A stretch of 64,000 nucleotides of DNA, from positions 7,686,501 through 7,750,500 of the forward strand of contig JAZKJV010011400.1 in NCBI GenBank assembly GCA_037367405.1, in the 5' to 3' direction. This stretch comes from Ottelia alismoides (Eukaryota; Streptophyta; Magnoliopsida; Alismatales; Hydrocharitaceae). Below the pieces are notes generated by a model. It was not told the origin of the DNA. It worked only from the letters and a program-made list of their open reading frames with translations, and made no database searches. A program made the translations under genes and the position numbers. This document shows, piece after piece, positions 17,893 to 26,751 of the stretch. The stretch's first letter is position 1, and every line of letters starts with the position of its first letter.

Positions 17893-18024
17893 AGATGAAC
17901 GGCTGCGATCTCGTTGAGATATCGCCTGGAGTGCGCAGAGCGTAGCCTGAGCGAAAGGACCTATATGCTCCTTGGCAAGGCGCCATTTGAATTAGCGGTG
18001 CACGGCAAGTGCACGGCAGTGCTC

Positions 18025-18044
18025 AGCGGCTCGGGAGAGCCGCT
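18025..18044 (-). terminator. Hairpin behind the beta-propeller gene
   Basis: AGCGGCTC and GAGCCGCT pair perfectly (8 bp) around the loop GGGA, twelve bases downstream of the stop of the minus-strand gene at 18056. No T-run follows, so termination is only a possibility. Confidence 0.35.
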
Positions 18045-18055
18045 CTACGGGTCGA

Positions 18056-18913
18056 TCACTTGACGTTGAACCAGGGTTCAACTTTTCCGTCTTGATAGCG
18101 GAAGAGGGCAGAGGCACGCGGGTCGATGATGATGACCTGGTCATTGATGAGTGCCAGGCCGACTGGGTTGTCCAAGGGCGCACCAGTGAAGGCCACCTCG
18201 GGCGCGCCACCAGGAGCAATCTTCCATAGAGCTTTCTTGTATCCATCAGAAACGAACGCTTCGCCTTTCGAGTTGACCACAACTTGATGGGGAAACTCGA
18301 AGGTGCGTTTATCGACGATGGCTTTACTGGTGCCATCGTCGGCCACGATCTGCAACTGTTGTGGATCTTGAGACACGACCCAAACTTTATCTTCTTTGTC
18401 AACGAAGACGCCGCGCGGATTTACCTTGGCAATCGATTTGACCTCTTTGCCATCGGCCGAGACGCGCAGGAGTGCATGTGTTTCCAAATCGGCCACCATG
18501 ATCGAGCCATCAGCCCGCACGGCCATGTCTTGTGGGATGCCGATCGCACCGCCAGTTAAAGCTACAGGTTGATTGTTATCGTCCAGCCGATAGATTTCGC
18601 GAGTGCTGGTATCAGAGACCAAGATCTTGCCATTGTTATCAACGGCAACCGCACGCGGGGCATTGAGCGGCTGTCGATACTTCTTGGGACCAGTGATCAG
18701 CGGCTTGAGCTCTTCGCCGGTTCGCTGCCACAGGCCGGGCAGATTGCGGTCGACGACCACGACATCGCCCGAGGCCAGGCCAACCGCGTCCAATGGATAG
18801 ACTGCCGGCGGCGCAGAAGCGGGCGGTGCTTTTGCCGGTGGGTCTTGGGCGCTTGCTGAAGAGAACGCCAGGGCTGCCAGTACCAGAACCGAGAAAGATC
18901 GCCTGAAGCTCAT
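18056..18913 (-). CDS. Secreted NHL/SMP-30-type beta-propeller protein
   Basis: I start it at the ATG ending at 18913, which gives a signal peptide (MSFRRSFSVLVLAALAFSSA, then SAQ); an in-frame start at 18982 would add 23 residues. From 18913 it has 285 residues. After a Pro/Ala-rich linker come repeated blades of the NHL or gluconolactonase (SMP-30) type: APRAVAVDNNGKILVSDTST, IPQDMAVRADGSIMVADLET, FPHQVVVNSKGEAFVSDGYK and NPVGLALINDQVIIIDPRA. Six blades are likely. No catalytic residues can be named, so it could be a binding protein or a lactonase-like enzyme. It lies between GAPDH and the truncated kinase on the same strand, separated from GAPDH by two hairpins. Confidence 0.85.
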   Translation of the reverse strand: MSFRRSFSVLVLAALAFSSASAQDPPAKAPPASAPPAVYPLDAVGLASGDVVVVDRNLPGLWQRTGEELKPLITGPKKYRQPLNAPRAVAVDNNGKILVSDTSTREIYRLDDNNQPVALTGGAIGIPQDMAVRADGSIMVADLETHALLRVSADGKEVKSIAKVNPRGVFVDKEDKVWVVSQDPQQLQIVADDGTSKAIVDKRTFEFPHQVVVNSKGEAFVSDGYKKALWKIAPGGAPEVAFTGAPLDNPVGLALINDQVIIIDPRASALFRYQDGKVEPWFNVK

Positions 18914-18994
18914 GGATGTTACCGCCAAATGTATCGAAGTCGGCTGCGCCAGGTGGGGAATAAGGAGTTTGGCGGCCATCACTATTCTAGCAGA

Positions 18995-19021
18995 AGAGCC
19001 GATTTCACTGAAATCGGCTCT
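18995..19021. other. Perfect 11-bp hairpin upstream of the beta-propeller gene
   Basis: AGAGCCGATTT (18995-19005) and AAATCGGCTCT (19011-19021) are exact reverse complements around a 5-base loop. No T-run on either strand, so it is either a weak terminator of the GAPDH transcript or a leader structure of the beta-propeller gene. Confidence 0.45.
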
Positions 19022-19055
19022 GGTCGCTGGTGGCGAATCATAATTTGAACTGGAG

Positions 19056-19083
19056 AGCCGGTCGCGGTCCGACCGGCTTTTTC
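19056..19083. terminator. Hairpin with T-run behind gapA
   Basis: AGCCGGTCG (19056-19064) and CGACCGGCT (19070-19078) pair perfectly around the loop CGGTC, followed on the plus strand by a T-run (19078-19082). The gene that ends here (GAPDH) is on the minus strand, so the T-run is on the wrong side for it; the stem may still act as a barrier. Confidence 0.5.
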
Positions 19084-19107
19084 TCCTGTTGGCCGCTGCC
19101 CAGGGGC

Positions 19108-20136
19108 TTAGAGGAACTTAGCCAGACGGGCGCACAGGTCCGCGGTGCGGCTGCTGTAGCCCCACTCGTTGTCATACCAACTGATCACCTTGGCCAGCTT
19201 GCCCTTGTCACCCAGGACCTGGGTGAAGTCAGCGGCGAAAATCGAGCTGTGCGGATCGTCGATGATGTCCGAGCTGACGATCGGATCTTCGGTATAGGAG
19301 AGGATGCCCTTGAGCGGCCCTTCGGCAGCAGCCTTGATAGCTGCGTTGATTTCCGCCGCGGTGGTTTCCTTCTTCAGATTGGCAGTCAGGTCGACCACGC
19401 TGCCGGTCGCCACTGGCACGCGCATAGCGATACCGGTCAGCTTGCCCTTCAGTTCAGGAATCACCAAACCTACAGCGGATGCTGCACCGGTCGAAGTTGG
19501 AATAATGTTTTGAGCAGCAGCCCGAGCACGATACGGATCGGCGTGCGGTAGGTCTTGGACGTTCTGGTCATTGGTATATGCATGCACGGTGGTCATCAGG
19601 CCGCTTTCGATGCCGAACGTATCGTTGAGCACCTTGGCGACTGGAGCCAGGCAGTTGGTGGTGCAGCTCGCATTGGAGATACACTTCAGATCGGCGGTCA
19701 GCTTGTCGTCGTTTACGCCCAGCACGCAAGTCAGGTCGGCACCATCTTTAGCCGGTGCGCTCAGGACAACCTTCTTGGCACCAGCGGCCAGGTGGGTATC
19801 GTAGCCAGGCTTGCCGTTGCCTGAACGAGCCGTGAAGATGCCGGTGCTTTCGATGCAGATATCGACCTTGTTATCACCCCAAGGCAGCTTGTGAGGATCG
19901 CGCTCCGACAGGGCCAGGATTTCCTTGCCGTTAACGATCAAGTGAGTATCGGTGGCCTTGACTGTGCCATTGAAGCGTCCGTGAACGGTATCGTACTTCA
20001 GCAGCGTCGCCAGCATTTCGTTCTTGGTCAAGTCGTTGATGGCAACGATTTCGAACTCATCTTTGCGTTCCATCAGGATTCGGAAAGTGAGGCGACCAAT
20101 ACGACCAAAACCATTGATAGCGATACGAACTGGCAC
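19108..20136 (-). CDS. gap: Type I glyceraldehyde-3-phosphate dehydrogenase
   Basis: Glycolytic/gluconeogenic enzyme oxidising glyceraldehyde 3-phosphate to 1,3-bisphosphoglycerate with NAD. I start it at the GTG ending at 20136: GGAGG lies about nine bases upstream and the protein then begins [15 protein letters not shown], the usual N-terminus. A longer frame from 20208 adds 24 unrelated residues. The 342 residues are of normal length. The catalytic Cys is C158 in [13 protein letters not shown] and the base is H185 in [20 protein letters not shown] and [10 protein letters not shown] are typical later motifs. D-to-N at the end of the second strand (VAINDLT) is common in this enzyme. Single gene, no pgk or tpi adjacent. 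Confidence 0.97.
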   Translation of the reverse strand: MPVRIAINGFGRIGRLTFRILMERKDEFEIVAINDLTKNEMLATLLKYDTVHGRFNGTVKATDTHLIVNGKEILALSERDPHKLPWGDNKVDICIESTGIFTARSGNGKPGYDTHLAAGAKKVVLSAPAKDGADLTCVLGVNDDKLTADLKCISNASCTTNCLAPVAKVLNDTFGIESGLMTTVHAYTNDQNVQDLPHADPYRARAAAQNIIPTSTGAASAVGLVIPELKGKLTGIAMRVPVATGSVVDLTANLKKETTAAEINAAIKAAAEGPLKGILSYTEDPIVSSDIIDDPHSSIFAADFTQVLGDKGKLAKVISWYDNEWGYSSRTADLCARLAKFL

Positions 20137-20280
20137 GACGCGTACTCCTCCAAAAGGCAGTGGCAAAAAACTTCTGTCTTGGGGCGGAATTATAGTGCCC
20201 GCTGGCAAAAGGCGGAAGGAGAGGCAGCCTCGAAAGCTGGGCCTTCACACTTTGCAGGGCGGGCACTGGATGCATTCTTT

Positions 20281-20348
20281 GCAGCCACCGCTGCCAAGCG
20301 GTGGAAAACGTTGACATCCGCGTCCACCGTCTAGCAGGCGGTGGCTAC
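20281..20348 (+). repeat. Dispersed palindromic intergenic repeat, composite copy 6
   Basis: Left module AGCCACCGCTGCCAAGCGG plus TGG (20283-20304, itself a palindrome with CCACCGC and GCGGTGG arms), then a spacer, then the right palindrome GTCCACCGTCT ... GGCGGTGGCTAC (20322-20348). Same two-part build as copy 1. It lies between the gap start and the 3' end of the L-serine dehydratase gene. Confidence 0.8.
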
Positions 20349-20381
20349 CTGGCTGGTCAGCTGGGGCTGTCAGGTTATCTC

Positions 20382-21755
20382 TCAGCAGTCGGCCACGTTA
20401 ACTGCCAGGCCACCCAAGCTGGTCTCTTTGTACTTGCTCTGCATGTCGACACCGGTTTGCCGCATGGTCTCGATGACTTGATCCAGGGGCACCCGATGTG
20501 TGCCATCGCCATACAGCACGGCCAGGCGGGCTGCATTGATGGCTTTCACTGCCCCCATAGTGTTCCGTTCAATGCAGGGTATTTGGACCAAGCCGGCGAT
20601 TGGGTCGCAAGTCAGTCCCAGGTTATGTTCCATGCCGATCTCGGCCGCGTTCTCTACCTGGTGCGGCGAGCCCCCCATGACAGCCGCAAGCCCAGCAGCG
20701 GCCATGGAACATGCCACGCCCACTTCACCCTGACATCCCATCTCAGCGGCTGACAGCGAAGCATTTCGTTTGTAGAGCATGCCAATGGCGCCCGCCGTTT
20801 TCAAAAACAACTGGCGTCCGTGGGCCGTGGATCCGGGAATGAAGCGATCGTAATAGGCCAGCACAGCTGGAATCACACCTGCCGCTCCATTGGTTGGGGC
20901 TGTCACCACGCGTCCACCAGCAGCGTTCTCTTCGTTGACTGCCAAGGCAAACATCGTTACCCAGTCCATCTGGATCAAAGGGTCATTTGGCTGAGCAGCA
21001 TTCTGCGTCAAACGCTGATAGAGTGCGGGAGCGCGGCGCTTGATCTTTAGTCCACCTGGCAAAATTCCCGAGGTATGGCAACCTCGCTCGATACACTCGT
21101 CCATCACCTGCCAGATACGATCAAGTTTTTGCGAGATGACTTCTTCTGGCCAGCGCGTCAGTTCATTGCGATGAACAACGTCGGCCATCGAAAGTCCATA
21201 GTGATCACAGATGCCCAGCAACTCTTGTCCACTGGTAAAGGGATGAGGCTCTTGGCCGGCATCATCGCTGGGGGCGCTGGTCGACTCATCATCGCTGATG
21301 ACAAAGCCACCACCGATCGAATAGTAATCGCGCGTCAGCACGACCGAGCCTTGCTCATCAAAGGCGTTTGCGCGCAGTGCGTTGGGATGACGCGGCAAGA
21401 GTTTATCGCGATGAAAAACCAAATCTGATTCAAGTTCAAACACGACGTTGTGCTCGCCAGCAACTCTCAGTTGACGAGTGTCGCAGATGGTGCGAAAGCG
21501 CGGTTCAACAATCGCCGGATCAATCGACTCAGGATGAAACCCTTCCAGTCCGAGAATAGCGGCGCGATCGGTGGCATGCCCCAAGCCGGTTAGCGCGAGC
21601 GAGCCGAACAGTTCAACTTGAACGCGAACGACACGACGCAACAATTGATCGGAGCGTAACTGATGTGCAAAGCGACTAGTCGCTAGCATCGGTCCAACCG
21701 TATGAGAGCTACTGGGACCGACGCCGATTTTGAATAACTCGAAGAGGCTGATCAT
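20382..21755 (-). CDS. sdaA: L-serine dehydratase (L-serine ammonia-lyase), iron-sulfur type
   Basis: Deaminates L-serine to pyruvate and ammonia using a [4Fe-4S] cluster. I start it at the ATG ending at 21755, giving [20 protein letters not shown], the exact family N-terminus; the upstream in-frame extension to 21911 is not family-like. The 457 residues match the single-chain enzyme of E. coli (about 454). The beta-domain comes first ([33 protein letters not shown]), then the alpha-domain ([59 protein letters not shown]). The cysteines of the last two segments are the expected cluster ligands. Transcribed on its own. Confidence 0.96.
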   Translation of the reverse strand: MISLFELFKIGVGPSSSHTVGPMLATSRFAHQLRSDQLLRRVVRVQVELFGSLALTGLGHATDRAAILGLEGFHPESIDPAIVEPRFRTICDTRQLRVAGEHNVVFELESDLVFHRDKLLPRHPNALRANAFDEQGSVVLTRDYYSIGGGFVISDDESTSAPSDDAGQEPHPFTSGQELLGICDHYGLSMADVVHRNELTRWPEEVISQKLDRIWQVMDECIERGCHTSGILPGGLKIKRRAPALYQRLTQNAAQPNDPLIQMDWVTMFALAVNEENAAGGRVVTAPTNGAAGVIPAVLAYYDRFIPGSTAHGRQLFLKTAGAIGMLYKRNASLSAAEMGCQGEVGVACSMAAAGLAAVMGGSPHQVENAAEIGMEHNLGLTCDPIAGLVQIPCIERNTMGAVKAINAARLAVLYGDGTHRVPLDQVIETMRQTGVDMQSKYKETSLGGLAVNVADC

Positions 21756-22502
21756 AAGTCGATTTGGTCGAATTGTTAAGTTAGCGAGTTTGAAACGTGC
21801 CCGGTGACCGGTTATGGCGAATGAAGCTGAGCAATCGAGCAATCTCACTAAAGTAGATACCCGGCTCGAATCGAAAACAATTTGCGGACAGTTTGTTCTG
21901 CTCAGTCCCAACGCATCAATTGTGGTGGGGCAACTGTGGAGCGGCTGGTTCGATTAGGGGGGAATTTGAAAACGCGGCCGACACTACGGGTGTACAGGCT
22001 GCGCGCCGAGCAGTGATTGCGCTCGCGCTCATCGCTGGCCGATGGTCAGAATGGGCGTAGTATGCAAGCACAGCCTAGGCACAAATTCTCTCTGTAGTTG
22101 CATTCTATGCAACAGTCGGCCGGCTAGCGAAGCCTTTGCCAAACGCGGAAGCGTGCGCTGGAGGAGCTGTACGGGGGTGTGGCTAGTCCTTGCGACAACC
22201 ACCCATACCTTGCCTGGGACAAATGCTAGCAACTGTTCAACCGTGGAGTCGACATCAGTCACACAGAGGCTGAGACACGCGCCACACCAGGAAAGCCCTG
22301 ACCCAAGTGCTCGCAAGCGCCTGACGTACCCTAACAGGTATAGAAGGCTGGTCAGTCAGTCTGGCACTGCTTGTAACAACAATCAGACCAGGCAGCAAGA
22401 CAAGTTTGCGACAGGGGCCAACAGTGCTGGGTTGGATGGATCAATGATTGAAGCCGTCCAGCGTAGCTAGAAAATTTTGAAAGGAAAACGGAGATCCTTA
22501 AT
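21756..22502. other. Long non-coding region between divergent sdaA and HTH-receiver genes
   Basis: About 750 bases that must hold the promoters of both flanking genes. Frames at 22029-22316 (-) and 22042-22470 (+) overlap each other on opposite strands and have no protein-like character. An imperfect hairpin is visible at about 22013-22041 (CAGTGAT and ATCGCTG arms). Its length and the hairpin leave room for a small RNA or long leader for the HTH-receiver gene, but I cannot identify one. Confidence 0.5.
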
Positions 22503-23075
22503 ATGAAGGTGTTCACCACAGGACAGGTCGCAAAGATCTGCAAGGTGGCCCCTCGGACCGTCAGCAAGTGGTTCGACTCCGGCCGGCTCAAAGGGTATCG
22601 CATTCCGGGATCGCAAGATCGCCGTATTCCGCGCGAATACCTGATCAAGTTCCTCAAGGAGCATGGTATGCCCTTGGGAGACCTTGAAGATGAAGCCATG
22701 GCCAAAGTCTTGATCGTAGCTCAAGATCAAGTCTTGATCGAAAACCTCAAGCGCGAATTGCCGCTCGAGAAATCGTTCAAAGTCGGTACGGCTGCTAGCG
22801 GGTTTGAGGCAGGCATCCAGGCAGAGAGTTTCCACCCTGATTGCATGATCGTAGACTTCTCGATCGGCAAAGTGGAAGCATTGCAGATCTGCCAGAACTT
22901 GCGCAAGAACAATGACTTTACCGATATCATCCTGATCGCCTTGCTGCCTGACGATGGCCAGACGTTCAGCTTTGATCGTTCAAGCATAAACGAAACGTTC
23001 AAGAAGCCATTCGACGCTCGTCTGCTGGCTGAAAGACTGCGTACGCTGATTGGCGGCAAGAAAGAACTCGTGTAA
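22503..23075 (+). CDS. HTH (MerR/BldC-like) protein with degenerate receiver domain
   Basis: A 190-residue cytoplasmic protein. Residues 1-52 are a MerR/excisionase-type winged helix (FTTGQVAKICKVAPRTVSKW, then GYRIPGSQDRRIPREYLIKF), as in BldC-like DNA-binding proteins. Residues 67-186 have the receiver fold: VLIVAQDQ, then D118 in CMIVDFSIG at the phosphoacceptor position and K168 in FKKPFD. However, the acid pair that binds Mg is replaced by A73-Q74, and the Thr/Ser switch position in IILIALLPD is not Thr/Ser, so normal phosphorylation is doubtful. A purine-rich GGAAAACGGAG lies just upstream of ATG and a strong terminator follows at 23170. Probably a transcription factor; targets unknown. 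Confidence 0.9.
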   Translation: MKVFTTGQVAKICKVAPRTVSKWFDSGRLKGYRIPGSQDRRIPREYLIKFLKEHGMPLGDLEDEAMAKVLIVAQDQVLIENLKRELPLEKSFKVGTAASGFEAGIQAESFHPDCMIVDFSIGKVEALQICQNLRKNNDFTDIILIALLPDDGQTFSFDRSSINETFKKPFDARLLAERLRTLIGGKKELV

Positions 23076-23169
23076 TTAAGCTTCAGCACCGAATTATCCA
23101 TTCCACAATTCCAGGTGCTTACACGAACCACTTTCGACCAGCCTGCTGATCTCCGGACTCACGATTAAT

Positions 23170-23208
23170 AGGCTCGCCTTCTCCAAGTTGAAGAAGGCGA
23201 GCCTTTTT
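23170..23208 (+). terminator. Intrinsic terminator of the HTH-receiver gene
   Basis: AGGCTCGCCTTCT (23170-23182) and AGAAGGCGAGCCT (23192-23204) pair perfectly over 13 bp with a 9-base loop and are followed by a T-run (23204-23208). It lies 95 bases behind the stop codon and before the convergent sppA gene; it is the clearest terminator in the window. Confidence 0.92.
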
Positions 23209-23264
23209 GCATTTCTGGTTTAGCCAGTGCAAAGCCTCTGAGGACAGACGCTCTGCGTTTGGGG

Positions 23265-25256
23265 CTACTTCACCAGGATTTCACCGGGCATTAAGGCCCA
23301 GGCGCGAGTTGCCTGGCTGCGAGGCTTGAGACTATCTTCGATCAAGGCCAGGGTGGCCCGCAGATCAAAGCCTTGCTCGGCCAATGTCTTGAGCACGCTG
23401 CCGGCCAGCAAGCTGCGGACCTCGACATCGTTGTTTTCCTCTTCGCCCAACAGCTCCAGTAGATCAAAGCCGGATTTCACTACCGGGCGATGAATGACTT
23501 CGAACTTCTCGAGCTTGGCTTTCTTGGCTACGGCGGACAGGCAATCGTCCAGACCACCGATTTCGTCGATCAGTTTGTGTGCTTTGGCCTGGGTGCCCGA
23601 CCAGACGCGACCGCCGGCCAACTCTTGCAAACTCTCCACCGACAAGCCACGCGACTTGCTGACCAGCTGCAAGAACTTGCTATAGACATCATCGATGAAG
23701 TTTTGCATGACCTTTACGTCCTGCTCGCTCCAGGATCTGTCGATGTTGTCGCTCTTGGCCGCATCGTCCAGTGCGATGGCTTCGACGTGAATACCGATGC
23801 GACGAAACAACGACCCCATGCTGATCTTCAACGAGAACACACCGATCGAACCGGTGATCGTGCCTTTCTCCGCGTAAACGGGTTGGCCAATGCAAGAGAC
23901 CCAATAGCCGCCCGAGGCAGCCACTTCGCCCATCGAGATAATGGTCGGCTTTTTCTCGGCCAGCGCGGCCAAGGCTCGGCGAATAGCTTCGCTGGCCGTG
24001 GCGCTGCCGCCCGGTGAATTGACGCGCACGACCACAGCCTTCACTTTATCATTGCCGGCCAGTTCATCGATGACCTTGACGGTAGGCCCCGAGACGATCG
24101 AACCGGGCGATTCTTTTTTGCCATCCACAATCGCCCCGCTCAGATGCAGGACAGCGATCGTATCGTCTTTGATATTGGACGGAGCCTTCTTTTCGCCGGA
24201 CATCAGGATGCCCATCAATTCGAAGACGCTCATTTCGCGACGAGGCGGCGCTTTGGGCTTGGTCCATTCCAGCTTCTTGCCAATCATTTCCTCAATGGTC
24301 GACCGCATGGAACCATAGGGAGCCAGCTTATCTACCAGGCCTCGGCTGAGAGCCTCACTGGGCAGCAGCATGCGTTGTTTCTGCATGTCGCGCACCTGTG
24401 CCGTGGTCAGCGATCGCCCGCGAGCCAATCGATCGACCTGGGCATCGTTAATGGATGTCAACATGTCCAAGTAGTGCGCGCGCAAGTGATCGCTCATCTG
24501 CGGATTGACGTAAGGCTCGACTGCGCCTTTGAAATTGCCTGCCCGCACCACCGAGGCCTGCAAGCCAACCAGATCCATGGCATCCCGATAGAACATCGAC
24601 TGCATCGAACTGGACGGCATGTCCACACCGCCAAAATCAGCCAACACGACTTCTTTGCACGCTGCGGCAACCGCCAGGTGAACGTTGCCTGGGTTTTCCA
24701 GCCAGGCAATCGTATGCTTGCCGGCGCCCTTGAGTTTTTCCAGGCGCCTGGTCAGCTCATCGAGCTGCGCTGGGTTCATCACCAGAGCTGCGTCAGACAG
24801 GTCAAAGACAACGTGGGAAACGTTGGCTTCTTGGCCGACCGATTCCAGGTAGTCGCAGAGTTTGTAGAAGGACTTTTGCTTCAGCGAGTCACCACCTAGC
24901 AGTAGCGAGCTAGGATCTAGCCCCAGAGGCTGAGACAGGTCGACATATTCACCCGACAGTTCGATCAGGCGAATGACCGGTGCCGCCTCGGCTTTCTCGG
25001 CACTCTTGTCTGCGCGACTCCTGCGAGCGCGTTCTGGCTTGGCCTCCGCAGCGGCCGGTTTATCATCTTTCTTCTCGTCGGCAGCCGCTGGTGCCGCTGG
25101 TGCCGCCACAGACTCCGCGGCCGCAGTGGCTGCAGGCTCCGGCGCTGTGCCCTCAGCAGGGGGAGCAGCTTCTTTCTGCGCAAAACCGGTCGCGCAAGTT
25201 CCAGCCCACAGCACCAGTGACAATCCCAGTGCACCCGTAAAACTCTTCAATTTCAT
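23265..25256 (-). CDS. sppA: Signal peptide peptidase SppA, long (67-kDa) type
   Basis: Membrane-associated serine protease that degrades cleaved signal peptides. I start it at the ATG ending at 25256, preceded by AGGAG, which leaves a signal peptide or anchor (MKLKSFTGALGLSLVLWAG) at the N-terminus. From there it has 663 residues. Residues of about 25-90 are an Ala/Pro/Glu/Lys-rich linker. Two SppA/ClpP-like halves follow. The catalytic lysine is K243 in the N-terminal half (AGNFKGAVEPY, matching the E. coli YKSAVEPF site) and the nucleophile is S448 in the C-terminal half (GEVAASGGYWVSC), so the Ser/Lys dyad is intact. VVRVNSPGGSATASEAI is a further hallmark. Convergent with the HTH-receiver gene. 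Confidence 0.95.
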   Translation of the reverse strand: MKLKSFTGALGLSLVLWAGTCATGFAQKEAAPPAEGTAPEPAATAAAESVAAPAAPAAADEKKDDKPAAAEAKPERARRSRADKSAEKAEAAPVIRLIELSGEYVDLSQPLGLDPSSLLLGGDSLKQKSFYKLCDYLESVGQEANVSHVVFDLSDAALVMNPAQLDELTRRLEKLKGAGKHTIAWLENPGNVHLAVAAACKEVVLADFGGVDMPSSSMQSMFYRDAMDLVGLQASVVRAGNFKGAVEPYVNPQMSDHLRAHYLDMLTSINDAQVDRLARGRSLTTAQVRDMQKQRMLLPSEALSRGLVDKLAPYGSMRSTIEEMIGKKLEWTKPKAPPRREMSVFELMGILMSGEKKAPSNIKDDTIAVLHLSGAIVDGKKESPGSIVSGPTVKVIDELAGNDKVKAVVVRVNSPGGSATASEAIRRALAALAEKKPTIISMGEVAASGGYWVSCIGQPVYAEKGTITGSIGVFSLKISMGSLFRRIGIHVEAIALDDAAKSDNIDRSWSEQDVKVMQNFIDDVYSKFLQLVSKSRGLSVESLQELAGGRVWSGTQAKAHKLIDEIGGLDDCLSAVAKKAKLEKFEVIHRPVVKSGFDLLELLGEEENNDVEVRSLLAGSVLKTLAEQGFDLRATLALIEDSLKPRSQATRAWALMPGEILVK

Positions 25257-25939
25257 CGACCCACGCTCCTGACCTACGTTACCCAATGGGAAAAGTACAT
25301 CTCCATCATAGCAGTCTGCCTCCGAAATCAATCGAAAGCCTTGATACCATTACGCACCGTTTTGCTGTCCGGCAGTGGGACTTGGCCGAGATCAGCCTAA
25401 AAATTACCAACTTTCTTCGTGGAGAATTCTTCCACCTAGCGGTTACGAGTGAGTCGAAAGCCGCGCTGGTTCAGTAAGCACCCTTGAAAGCTGCATTGAC
25501 TAAGTAAAGGTTACCGAATTGCCGTTGGCCTACTTTGGGGTCGGCGGCAAGTGGGAACGTCTTGGGCACTTAGCCGGTCCATACGATTTTCAGCACACGT
25601 TCCGAACTTGCCTTGAACCCTTGTCAGCCTCCTAAAATAGAAGTACAGGAAACATTTTTGCGACCTGTGCTATCAAACTGCCGTGACGGTTGGCTTGGGA
25701 TTCCGCCCCTAAATATATTGGCGATAATGCGCCAGAATGCCCCAAAGGATAGTGACTTAGGGGGCTGCCGTTCACTATAGTTAAGATAGCAGGTCGGGAT
25801 CGATGCTAGCACAGCAGGAAAGAAGCTTGCAAAATTTCTAGCTCGGCGGAACTAGGATTGCTCTTCGAGATTCACCTAGAAAGATTCCGATACAGACAGT
25901 GATGACCATTCCCATTCGTTCTATTGCAGGGTTGCAAGG
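25257..25939. other. Non-coding region upstream of sppA
   Basis: About 680 bases between divergent genes. Frames at 25286-25477 (+) and 25624-25812 (-) are short and featureless. I see no RNA gene, strong hairpin or repeat here; promoters for both neighbours are expected but not identifiable by eye. Confidence 0.5.
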
Positions 25940-26398
25940 ATGAGGCCGGACGCCAGTTTTCACCCATTCTCGAAAGAGATTTGGCAGACAGTTACCAACC
26001 AGGCACGCAGTGCTCTGGTCCGTAAAGAGTTTTGCCCCGAGCAGTCGCGCGTCGAATCAGTGCGCTGTGTTTACATGACCCAAGAGACTGAGACTTCTTT
26101 TGGTCGTCAAGTTTGGTTCTTCGAAGCCATTGGAGTCGATCCGGTTGGCCGTCAGCATCGCTTGTACGGAGCCCTGGAGTTTTCCGTGCAGTTCAACCTG
26201 ATGGAGCCTTGTCGTGCGGCCCTGATGGACGATCCGGCTCACCGCCAAAGATTCCTGCACGGGCTGATCGAGCCAGTGCCAGTAGAGCCATGGAGCGCTC
26301 CCTCGACTCGAGTTTGGGTGCGCATTACGTGCGCATCGGTCGTAATTGTCGGCTCGATCTGGCTGTTGGCCTTGGCTTCGGTTTTTCTGGACCACTAG
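25940..26398 (+). CDS. Tail-anchored protein of unknown function
   Basis: A 152-residue protein with no recognised domain. The first 120 residues are soluble and mixed alpha/beta (RVESVRCVYMTQETETSFGR, WFFEAIGVDPVGRQHRLYGA), the rest is a single hydrophobic segment at about 129-149 (ASVVIVGSIWLLALASVFL) ending four residues before the stop. This suggests a C-terminally anchored membrane protein with its bulk in the cytoplasm. Coding character looks real: acid and hydrophobic residues alternate sensibly and codon use matches neighbours. A 13-base tandem repeat starts just behind its stop. Confidence 0.7.
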   Translation: MRPDASFHPFSKEIWQTVTNQARSALVRKEFCPEQSRVESVRCVYMTQETETSFGRQVWFFEAIGVDPVGRQHRLYGALEFSVQFNLMEPCRAALMDDPAHRQRFLHGLIEPVPVEPWSAPSTRVWVRITCASVVIVGSIWLLALASVFLDH

Positions 26399-26406
26399 AG
26401 TTCAGC

Positions 26407-26471
26407 GATCACATCTAGCGTTCACATCTAGCGTTCACATCTAGCGTTCACATCTAGCGATCGCCACCAGC
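26407..26471. repeat. 13-bp tandem repeat, five units
   Basis: Three exact units GTTCACATCTAGC (26420-26458), with a diverged unit before (GATCACATCTAGC, 26407-26419) and after (GATCGCCACCAGC, 26459-26471). It lies between the stop of the tail-anchored protein gene and the 3' end of the small membrane protein gene. Confidence 0.93.
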
Positions 26472-26518
26472 GATCGCCTCAGTAGGCTCCAGCGCGCATT
26501 CCCCTGGAGCCCACAGGT

Positions 26519-26713
26519 TCAGACGGACCAGGATATCAACTGCAGGACCACATAGATCACCAGCATAAAGCTGGTGATCCAAATGGCGGTCTTGCGCGTC
26601 TGTTCGAGAATCAGATCTTTACGCTCATGTCGGGTCGCGCCAACGACGAACGATACGGCCACCAGCAGTGGCAGATAGAGCAGCAGATATTCCAACGACA
26701 TCGTGATCGTCAT
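26519..26713 (-). CDS. Small two-helix membrane protein
   Basis: A 64-residue protein (60 if it starts at the second ATG). It has two hydrophobic segments, about 8-25 (YLLLYLPLLVAVSFVVGATR) and 43-62 (IWITSFMLVIYVVLQLISW), joined by a charged loop RHERKDLILEQTRKT. The alternation of hydrophobic and charged stretches makes a real gene likely. No family is recognised. It is 38 bases downstream of the isomerase-like gene's end... read on the minus strand, it follows that gene, so the two may share a transcript. Confidence 0.7.
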   Translation of the reverse strand: MTITMSLEYLLLYLPLLVAVSFVVGATRHERKDLILEQTRKTAIWITSFMLVIYVVLQLISWSV

Positions 26714-26751
26714 GTCCGGTCATCCATTCTCGAGTGTGCCTGTGCGCTGAA

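Noticed and set aside
22029..22470. Two overlapping frames on opposite strands upstream of the HTH-receiver gene
   Set aside because: No ribosome binding site, no protein-like composition; probably regulatory DNA.
21756..22502. Possible structured RNA or riboswitch before the HTH-receiver gene
   Set aside because: Only one imperfect hairpin is visible and no known riboswitch core can be recognised.
24144..24899. 251-codon plus-strand frame
   Set aside because: Antisense to sppA, which has both catalytic residues in place.
26407..26471. Possible CRISPR array
   Set aside because: Units of 13 bases are directly adjacent with no spacers; it is a simple tandem repeat and there are no cas genes.
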